A stretch of DNA of 64,000 bases from Silene latifolia (Eukaryota; Streptophyta; Magnoliopsida; Caryophyllales; Caryophyllaceae). Positions 21,264 to 29,416 of this stretch are shown here, piece after piece. Numbering within the stretch: position 1 is the stretch's first letter; the number at the start of each line of letters is the position of its first letter. The stretch lies in contig NC_133536.1 in NCBI RefSeq assembly GCF_048544455.1, positions 30,568,152 through 30,632,151 of the forward strand, in the 5' to 3' direction. The notes below the pieces were generated by a model that worked only from the letters and a program-made list of their open reading frames with translations, was not told the DNA's origin and made no database searches. The position numbers were made by a program, and so were the translations under genes.

Positions 21264-22664
21264 GAGGAAAATAAATTTGCTGATGCCCTGGCAAAATTGC
21301 CGCGCTCGTCAACATACCCGACGACATGACATCGATGCCCCTATATGTCGAAAGACGGAGCGAGCCAGCTCACATTTGTGCCATTATCGACGACGAGGAA
21401 AGCCATGATGAACCTTGGTACCAAGCAATCCTCAATTACAAAACCAAAAACGAATTCCCTCCCAACTCTGATCAAAGAGGACAAAGAGCCATCCGTTTAA
21501 TTGCATCACAATTCGTGATAAACCAAAATCAACTCTACAAAAGAACACCCCAAGGAATTCTCCTCCTTTGCATTGAACATCACAAAGCCAAGAAGGTCAT
21601 GGGAGAGGTTCACGACGGAGAATGTGGCCCTCACATGAGTGCAATGATGCTCACACGGAAAATCATGCGGCTAGGTTACTACTGGACCACTATGGAAGCC
21701 GATTGCTATAACTACGTCAAACATTGCCACAATTGCCAAATCTTCGCCAACATACAACACATACCACCATCCCTTTTATACACCATGACATCACCCTGGC
21801 CATTCTCAACCTGGGGTATCGACATCATCGGGAAAGTCAACCCGATAGGCACCAAGGGGCATTACTTCGTCCTCGTCGCCATCGACTACTTCACCAAATG
21901 GGTGGAAGCACAGTCATATGCAGTCTTGACCGCCAAACAAGTGGCCAAGTTCATTCAAAACAACATCATCTGCCGATATGGGGTACCCCACGAAATCATC
22001 AGCGATCAAGGCTCTCACTTCCGGGCGGAAACTTAAGCTTTGCTGGACAAATACAAGATCAAACGAACCCGATCATCCCCCTACCGTCCCCAAACCAACA
22101 GAGCGTTAAAAGCAGCGAACAAAACTCTTGTCACCATTATCAAGAAAATGCAAGACAACTACCGCGATTGGCCGAGCAAACTCCCATTCGCACTCTGGGG
22201 ATACCGAACCTCCATTCGAACACCGACAGGCGCCACACCCTTCTACCTAGCATACGGTATGGAGGCGGTTCAACCGGTAGAGTTAGAGGTCCCATCTCTA
22301 CGCATCCTACTAGAGAGTCAAGTCCCTAAGGCGGAATGGACCCGTCGAAGGTACGAACAACTCACTCTTCTAGACGAACGGCGACTCAACGCCTTGCACA
22401 TCGTCCAGCTATACCAATGACGTATACAACGGGCATTCAACAAGAAGGTTAAACCCAGAAACATCCAGGAGGGTGACTTGGTCCTCAAGTCAGTTCCAGC
22501 ACCGTTACCCGTCGATCCGAGGGGAAAATTCAAACCCAACTAGGCCGGGCCATACCTGGTCAAGAAAATACTTTCGGGGGGCGCGGTGAGACTGAGTGAC
22601 CTAGATGGGGAGGACTTTACAAACCCGACCAACCTAGACCAACTCAAGAAATACTACCCTTGAG
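21264..22664 (+). pseudogene. Integrase of element 2, catalytically dead
   Basis: The frame shifts by one base near 21,300, then the open segments are 21,326-22,036 and 22,040-22,420 (TAA and TGA stops). The HHCC zinc domain lies at about 21,617-21,745 (VHDGECGPH ... CHNCQ). In the core, the two aspartates are at 21,821 and 22,004. The position 35 residues after the second, where D,D(35)E integrases carry Glu, is Lys (AAA, 22,109-22,111). The C-terminal domain contains TAG 22,541-22,543 just before GPYLV. The last codons NPTNLDQLKKYYP end at TGA 22,662-22,664. Integrase inserts the cDNA; this copy cannot. Confidence 0.88.
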
Positions 22665-22859
22665 CCCTATCAACCGACAACCTAGCCTAGTGTTGCAACT
22701 AGCAACGACCTCAACCCTCTTCAAGTCAAGTTCCTCAATACGTTCTGATTTGAAATTGCATGTTTTATCGAGTCTAAGCTGCGGCATCTTGCCCGTTTCG
22801 AATGTCCTTTGATCCGTCAAAGGCAACGTCCATTTGCACTACAAAAAACAAACCCCCCT

Positions 22860-22936
22860 GAACTACGAGCATGGTTTGATTTCACCTCTTCAGGTGGATA
22901 CGTAGGCAGTCCCTCTTATGCCTGAGGGATACAACC
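22860..22936 (+). other. Paired-hairpin motif, element 2 copy 1
   Basis: Starts GAACTACG and ends GATACAACC. The first stem is TTCACCT with AGGTGGA, then GATACGTAGGCA; the second stem is TCCCTC with GAGGGA. Confidence 0.75.
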
Positions 22937-22968
22937 ACAAAACCCAATTCAAATTCACAAAACATTTC

Positions 22969-23046
22969 GAACTACAATCATGGTTTGATTTCACCTCTTC
23001 AGGTGGATACGTAGGCAGTCCTTTCTTACACAAGAAGGATACAACC
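22969..23046 (+). other. Paired-hairpin motif, element 2 copy 2
   Basis: The first stem is as in copy 1. The second stem is TCCTT/AAGGA extended by CTT/AAG after a one-base bulge, with loop ACAC. It lies 109 bp downstream of copy 1. Confidence 0.75.
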
Positions 23047-23480
23047 ATTCCCACAATCAAGTGCAACCATCCCCACATACAAAAAAACATCCCAAAAAAA
23101 AAAGGAGAAAAGGGAAAAAACCATTCCCTTTCCCCACAAAAATACAAAAATGAGCCTTTCTCCCTTTCCACAAAATACCACTTTCCCAGTGCAGATGTTT
23201 AGGACGATTCAAATCGAATTGCCTTTACCAAAATGGATGGAAGAAACAAGCGTTCACAAGTGTCGACACGGGCAATCCTCTCATTTAATTAATAATGGGA
23301 AGGATTACAACTTCAACAACAAATAAAGCTCAACGAGTCTACAACTTGTCAAAGCTAAGGTGTCAACTAACACACCTCACATAATAAAACTAGCACAAAA
23401 CACACAATAACTAGCTAGTACAATATAATAAAACTCACAACAATAATACAACATAATAATAAAGTGGGTACTGGAGGTCT

Positions 23481-24926
23481 TCACTCTTCCATTCTACCCT
23501 TGCTTTTTCCCTCGGGGTACATCTTCCCCTTGTTCTTCTTGTTGGCCCGCCTAGCATGGACTTCCTCCTCGGAACGGATCCTAAACGGATCTAAGACGGC
23601 GACGGCCTCCGGTCTAGCACAAGACCCCATGCGAGCCAATGCACGGCCCACCATATTCTTGGGGCCAGAACTCCTCCTCTTCGGTGGTCTCATCACATCG
23701 GGAGTAGCTCCATCAACATACTCCTCAAAGAAGGCACGGTTGGCCTTGCCAACCTCTCGGTACTTCAAATCGACGACCTCGTCCTTACGAAATTTGGATC
23801 TCTCTTCCAAGGACGGAGCACATGACCACTTGACATAAGCGGGAGTCACCCATGTCGTAGCAATGGGGTTTGATACCTCCCAAAGCGGCCGAGTGGCCCA
23901 CCATCTTTCAAAGAATTTCACAAGCTCGGAGTTCCGGAAAACATTCTCTTGGACAAGAGTATCATGAGCGTGCACCTTTTGTTGACGCCCCATTTGCCTC
24001 ATGAGCCTTTCAGGATAAATGAAGGAAACAACCTTCAAGCCCACCACCATCAAAGAACGAGGACTAGCACCCGAAGCGGGCAACCCCGTGAAGGACCTCA
24101 AGTGCCACCACGGCACCACCCAACGGATATGAGGACCACCCTCCTCCGCCAATCTTGCGGCCCAATAGGCCTCGGTGGAAGCAAAACTATCCGGGTACAA
24201 TTTCTTCCTCATGGTAAGGTGACGGAAGGAATAAGAAGAAGAATTAACCGGAGGCTCTACATACCTTAGCCTCTCCAATAGCCACACTTGGAGGATCCTT
24301 GGCGATCCAAAAGAGGGAGTTTCTCCACAAGAGCCTTCCTTGTCCAAAGCTTGGATAATCTCTCCAAGCACCAACCATGACGGATCTCTACCATGCTCCA
24401 TTTGCTCAATCACATGGATAAGGGTCATGCTACCATGACATCTTGGCCCCTCCTTCTTCAAGACATCAACAAAGAGGTACACATGGACAAGGCAAAATGC
24501 AAGAGCCCTTCTCCTAGCCACCTCCGAGACATTAGCATCTAACCGATTCGAGAAGATGTTGATAAGAGCCAACATATCGACACCATGTGGAGCAAGAAGA
24601 AAGTTGACTTGGTTTGTCGATAAGCCCAACATGGAACGGAATTTCTCCTTGTAGCACAACTGAGTCGGAGGAAGCACCGGAGCACAACCCGGCCACCCAC
24701 CAATGACTCCAACTTCTTCGGCAAGAGGACAAATTTCACCTTTCGGGAAAACGAAAACACGATGTTTCGAATCCCAAAACCGAGAACATGCTTCAATAAA
24801 CGAAGGTTGCACCTTGACTTGACAAAGCACCAACAATTGACCAACTCCCATGCAATCGAGTTGATACTTCTCGGGAGGCGACAAATCCCGGCACCATTGT
24901 CGCAATGCGTTCTCAAAAGCATCCAT
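23481..24926 (-). CDS. Antisense gene A of element 2 (DUF7745/PMD-like), uninterrupted
   Basis: A single minus-strand frame of 481 codons with ATG at 24,926; the longer frame to 24,935 needs a TTG start. Segments in order: N-terminal helix WCRDLSPPEKYQL; FWDSKHRVFVFPKGEICPLA; EEVGVIGGWPG; RRRALAFCLVHVYLF; HVIEQMEHGRDPSWLVLGEI; RWVVPWWHLRSFTG; FIYPERLMRQMG; a basic Lys/Arg-rich tail. It matches gene A of element 1 throughout but lacks the intron of that copy (junction at 24,287/24,288). No stop or frameshift, unlike pol of the same element. Family resemblance is to DUF7745/plant-mobile-domain-like proteins of plant transposons. Role unknown: possibly control of sense transcription or a host-interaction factor, which is speculation. 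Confidence 0.8.
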   Translation of the reverse strand: MDAFENALRQWCRDLSPPEKYQLDCMGVGQLLVLCQVKVQPSFIEACSRFWDSKHRVFVFPKGEICPLAEEVGVIGGWPGCAPVLPPTQLCYKEKFRSMLGLSTNQVNFLLAPHGVDMLALINIFSNRLDANVSEVARRRALAFCLVHVYLFVDVLKKEGPRCHGSMTLIHVIEQMEHGRDPSWLVLGEIIQALDKEGSCGETPSFGSPRILQVWLLERLRYVEPPVNSSSYSFRHLTMRKKLYPDSFASTEAYWAARLAEEGGPHIRWVVPWWHLRSFTGLPASGASPRSLMVVGLKVVSFIYPERLMRQMGRQQKVHAHDTLVQENVFRNSELVKFFERWWATRPLWEVSNPIATTWVTPAYVKWSCAPSLEERSKFRKDEVVDLKYREVGKANRAFFEEYVDGATPDVMRPPKRRSSGPKNMVGRALARMGSCARPEAVAVLDPFRIRSEEEVHARRANKKNKGKMYPEGKSKGRMEE

Positions 24927-24941
24927 GAAGCGCAAACGTCC

Positions 24942-24950
24942 CTATTTATA
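24942..24950 (-). promoter_or_regulatory. TATA box of antisense gene A (element 2)
   Basis: TATAAATAG on the minus strand. It is unusually close to the ATG at 24,926, so most of the 5' leader seen in element 1 is missing here. Confidence 0.55.
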
Positions 24951-25881
24951 CAAAATGATCAGCGCATTTTTTCAGAAAAAGGGGAGAGCCGGCTTCCATC
25001 GCCGGGCTGCTCGCGCCTCTTTGAGGCTTCCCCAGGATTCCCGCTGTTGACTTGTCTCTTTCAACATGTGTTTTCTCCTGACACCTCAAACCTCCCGCCA
25101 GGAACCTCGCGCCTCTTCGGGATGATTCAGGAAATATTGTGTTTCCTCATACTCACATTTCTTTGTTTTCGCGTTTTACGAAATCCGACATGGTTTCCAT
25201 GACGCAGCTTTAAACATACGGATTTTTCTTTCTTTTTTTAAAGGGGGAAGGGCTAGTCGCCCCGATCCACGATGGATCGTTTCCATGTCAGTCGAATTCC
25301 GAAAATTTTTCGCTTTTTCGCAATTTTCCAGCAAAAATCAAAATCGAAAATTGATAACACGACATCAATTTTCCTCCAAAATTCAAGCACTCACAAATTC
25401 GAGTCTTGACCTCAAAAAGCAAATATACTCGCAAAAATCCTTTTCTAAGATTCTTGCCTGACGGTTTGAGTTTTTCTTTTTTTCCGAGTCAATTTTCAAT
25501 AATTTCGATGCAATTTAATTTATGACACGAGTTAATTGCTCAAATTTTCAAATCAATTCCTTTTGAATTCCAAACGCGACGATTTGTCACGGAATTTTCA
25601 AAATTTCAATTTTAACTTCAAGTCATCTTGGTTAATTTTGATTTTCAAACAAATGTTTTACGTGTTTTCAATCAAATGCTTCTACGTGTGTACGTTTTTG
25701 CATATTTGTTATCTGTTGCCTGGTTTCTACAACTAACGATGCAGGAACTGGTGCAAAGCAAAAGGAGAATCAACAGCCGACAAGCGCTCCTCCAAAACAC
25801 AACACAAAAAGCCAAAAATCACAAAATAAACCACAATCCAAAAACACATATATACAAACCGCCTTACGCAAAATACATCGA

Positions 25882-26012
25882 CAAACGTCTATCATACAGA
25901 CACTGGCCTAAAACAAACGTCTATCATACACACACTGGCCTAAAACGAACGTCTATCATACAGACACTGGCCTAAAACAAACGTCTATCATACAGACACT
26001 GGCCTAAGACAA
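25882..26012. repeat. 32-bp tandem repeat, four copies
   Basis: CGTCTATCATACAGACACTG starts at 25,886, 25,918, 25,950 and 25,982, with one or two differences between copies. Each contains GTCT..AGAC, a small inverted repeat. Confidence 0.9.
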
Positions 26013-26263
26013 CGAACTGGGGGCTATCCGCCACCTACCGAACTAAGCACTCTCTATCCTCTCAAACGGAAAAGAAAGAGAGCAACATGGGAAACCGAGG
26101 AGCAACAGCGAAAGCAGAGGAGGTTACCATGACGATAACCCTCCGCTCCTGCCCCACGACAAAAAAGAAGACAGTGTCTTGCAGACTTCGGATGATGAGG
26201 AAGCCAAGAACCATGATGCGATGCACCATTCCGATACTGAACCCCACTCATCAGCCACCCGGT

Positions 26264-27286
26264 CTATGAGCCACAACGAAAAGGACAAACCGGCCATATC
26301 AGCCGCCTATCCTCCTCTACGGAAGCATCCTCCACCACCGCCTCGAATACGGCAGCCTCCTCGGCCGCTACAGCCCCTCCGGGATCAACTTCCTCCTCCA
26401 AAGCCTCAACGACGGACCCCGTAGGTCCCAAACAATACCCTGTCATAAAAAAAACAACAAACAAAAACGTCAGCCGAAATTTCGGCATTACGACGGCATG
26501 AAATGGATAAATCCAAAAACAAAAAAAACACAACCTGCAATACAAAAACAAGGGGCAATCCCGCCCCAAACCATTCACAAAAAAAACACAAAAATGACTC
26601 GCCCCTCTTTTCAAGCAAAAGACGAGTCAAAGCCACAAAAACGGCATTTCAAGACCCATACAAGGTCCGCCAACAACCCAAGATACATTCCCGACACAAT
26701 AGGGATTTTTCTACGGTTCAAAAAGGCAATTCATACGCTAATTTGAGCCTAAGCCGGTCAAAGTTCAAAAACGACCACACAAAGGCAAACGTGATTTTAT
26801 CACGCCTCAAGGTGACCTAAGATACCAATAAGGTCCATTTCAAGGCAAACTGACTTAATTCAAGCCAAACAGACGCTTATTTTGTCAGATGTAAGACCGT
26901 CGCAAAAGGCAAAAATCCAACTTTGCCCACAAACATCCAACGAAGGTCCTTAGATGGCAAACACGGGTTTTCCCAACTACAATGCAACCTAGTGGGACCC
27001 ATTACCCAAGCAAATAAACTTGGCATTGTGAAATGAGACGGTTTCTCGCCTCATTCACGTTTTTCGAGCACAGGGAGCGGGAACAGGGACAAAAATGCAA
27101 ACTAAAAGAACCCCTATACTCCTAAACAGGTTTCTAACCTAATGCAAACACCAATTTCACTCGAAATTGGCTCAATCAAAAACGCCCAATTCGATTTTTA
27201 GGGCAAAACTTCGCCCTAATTTAATCAAGCTAAAAATCGACAAATTTGAAAGGATTCAAGAGGAAATACTTACCTTGAGATGACAT
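26264..27286 (-). pseudogene. Antisense gene B remnant of element 2 (first two exons only)
   Basis: Exon 1 is 27,286-27,274 (ATG then 10 nt, donor GTAAGTA). The intron is 27,273-26,440, with acceptor TTTTATGACAG. Exon 2 is 26,439-26,264, ending TAG. The spliced frame encodes 62 residues: a short start, then an acidic Glu/Ala/Val-rich segment. Exon 1 has exactly the length (13 nt) and phase of gene B exon 1 in element 1, and exon 2 begins an acidic N-terminus as there. The plant mobile domain and all later exons are missing. The truncated product may still be translatable, but the gene is best called a remnant. Confidence 0.6.
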
Positions 27287-27559
27287 TTGTTGACAATGGC
27301 ACAAGTGAAAGCAAGCTAGAAGGTCCTTTAATGGCGATTTTGCGAGATTTTTGAGGTTGAAGTTGAATAATCATCTGCAGCTCAACCTCGCGTCTTTTTA
27401 ACAGAAAAAAGGGAAGCCGGCTTGTATCGCCAGATGGCTCGCGCCTAAACCAGGCCCTCCCCTTTACTTTTTCAGCGAAATTTGGGCTTTGGCCCAATTT
27501 CCCATAACAAACTCCAAAGTTTTCGTTGACGATATTGAATGTCGTCATTTCCTCAAAAA
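27287..27559. other. Upstream region of gene B remnant (element 2)
   Basis: Contains GGCTCGCGCCTAAAC at about 27,438-27,452, the element 2 version of the GC-rich module, placed as in element 1 upstream of antisense gene B. No gene. Confidence 0.5.
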
Positions 27560-28240
27560 CAAACAAGACCAAATAGTGAAAATTCAAATTCGCTATTTTC
27601 AAAAATTTCAAGCAAACGGCGATCAAAACCGCCAACTTCAAAAATAATAGCGAAAATTCAAAATCGCTATTTTCCGCAAACTTCAAAATAACAGCGAAAA
27701 TTCAAAAACCGCTATTTCTCCAAATTTCAAGCAACGACGGCACATACACCGTCACTTCAATCAATGGTGAAGATTCCAAATTCACTATTTTCATCAAATG
27801 TCAACGGCGGCACATAAACCGTCACTTCAATCAATGGTGAAGATTCCAAATTCACTATTTCCATCACATAGCAACGGAGGCACATAAACCGTCACTTTAA
27901 TCAATAGTGAAGATTCCAAATTCACTATTTTCATCACATGTCAACGGCGGCACATAAACCGTCACTTCAATCAATAGTGAAGATTCCAAATTCACTATTT
28001 CTTTCAAATGTCAACGGCAGCACATAACGCTATAGCAAACTCAAATTTGCTATTTTCCTTCAAAATTAGAACAAACGGCGATCAAAACCGCCACTGCAAA
28101 TTCAAGCCGACGAATGGTGAAAATTCCAAATTCATTATTCCTTCAAATACCAGCAGGGGGCTTCCTCGCGGAACCCACTCATTCCAAAAATAGTGATAGT
28201 GAGAATCCATACTCACTATTTCCCCAACGACATCACGAGT
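27560..28240. repeat. Hairpin-rich repeats, including a 70-bp tandem array
   Basis: Units start at 27,732, 27,802, 27,872, 27,942 and (partial) 28,012. Each carries a (G/A)(G/A)CGG...CCGTC stem and an AATAGTGAA...TTCACTATT stem. Flanking single hairpins replace GTGA/TCAC by GCGA/TCGC, still paired. Confidence 0.85.
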
Positions 28241-28302
28241 TCGCTATTTTTTAAAACAAGCCCAATCGACGCGGCTACTCCCATGGTCCATTAACCGACC
28301 TT

Positions 28303-29145
28303 ACCATGGCTGGCGAGCCTTTGTCCGCAACCTTTCAAGGACACATCCCGAAGATGCCTCGGGTACATTTCCTTGTCTTGGCTGGCAAGCCTTACAACGC
28401 ATCGCGGCTGGCGAGCCCTCCTCACATACGCACCATGGCTGGCGAGCCTTTGTCCGCAACCTTTCAAGGACACATCCCGAAGATGCCTTGGGTACATTTC
28501 CTTGTCTCGGCTGGCGAGCCTTACAAATCATCGCGGCTGGCGAGCCCTCCTCACATACTCACCATGGCTGGCGAGCCTTTGTCCGCAACCTTTCAAGGAC
28601 ACATCCCGAAGATGTCTCGGGTACATTTCCTTGTCTCGGCTGGCGAGCCTTACAACGCATCACGGCTGGCGAGCCCTCCTCACATACGCACCATGGCTGG
28701 CGAGCCTTTGTCCGCAACCTTTCAAGGACACATCCCGAAGATGCCTCGGGGACATTTCCTTGTCTCGGCTGTCGAGCCTTACAACGCATCGCGGCTGGCG
28801 AGCCCTCCTCACATACGCACCATGGCTGGCGAGGCTTTGTCCGCAACCTTTCAAGGACACATCCCGAAGATGCCTCGGGTACATTTCCTTGTCTTGGCTT
28901 GTGAGCCTTACAACGCATCGCGGCTGGCGAGCCCTCCTCACATACGCACCTTGGCTGGCGAGCCTTTGTCCGCAACCTTTCAAGGACACATCCCGAAGAT
29001 GCCTCGGGTACATTTCCTTGTCTCGGCTGGCGAGCCTTACAACGCATCGCGGCTGGCGAGCCCTCCTCACATACGCACCACAGCTGGCGAGCCTTTATCC
29101 GCAAACGCGCAAGGACATATTCAAAGATGCCTCAGGTATGACTCC
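28303..29145. repeat. 129-bp tandem array, about 6.5 units
   Basis: Units start at 28,303 and repeat at exactly 129 bp (ATG positions 28,306, 28,435, 28,564, 28,693, 28,822; then 28,951 and 29,080 changed). Each unit carries GGCTGGCGAGCC three times. Since 129 is divisible by 3, several long frames open on both strands; these are a side effect of the period. Element 1 has only one GGCTGGCGAGC (about 8,952) at the matching place. Confidence 0.92.
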
Positions 29146-29403
29146 TTCTTATGGCTGGCGAGCCTTTGTACGTAGTCTAACGGACTTTAAACGACCCGCA
29201 CGGACAGTCGACAGACTCTAAACTGTTCCCGACGACAGGTCCTAGACTCGTACCCTCGAGTCACCTTGGCGTCGCCCTTCCCGACGGCAGTTCCTCGGCC
29301 CGAATCCTTTCGAGCCGCCTCGACGTCGCTTGGGTCTCCAGGTTGTAATCTTCGATTGACGTGAGTGCTCTACTTTGACTTTCGCCCTGTCCAAGCCTCA
29401 GTC

Positions 29404-29416
29404 AAAGTGGGGGCTC
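29404..29416 (+). promoter_or_regulatory. Polypurine tract of element 2
   Basis: AAAGTGGGGGCTC directly before the 3' LTR, identical to element 1. Confidence 0.88.

Larger units (their letters stand above)
22665..23480 (+). other. Untranslated region between pol and antisense gene A (element 2)
   Basis: Contains two paired-hairpin motifs and an A/C-rich tract. No gene. The small frames at 22,918-23,202 lie across the hairpins. Confidence 0.6.
24927..26263. other. Upstream region of gene A and degenerate gene B 3' region (element 2)
   Basis: Antisense TATAAATAG lies at 24,950-24,942, only 16 nt before the gene A ATG. GC-rich modules lie at 24,999-25,026 and 25,110-25,122. AT-rich non-coding DNA follows to about 25,740, then the 32-bp repeat array. 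At 26,011 the string AACTGGGGGCT matches element 1 near the 3' end of gene B. No intact gene is present. Confidence 0.55.

Noticed and set aside
28303-29145. CRISPR-like array
   Set aside because: Plant nuclear context; whole 129-bp units repeat with no variable spacers.
28306-29221. Long frames (up to 289 codons) on both strands
   Set aside because: They arise from the 129-bp tandem period being divisible by three, and the sequence repeats every 43 residues. No independent coding evidence.
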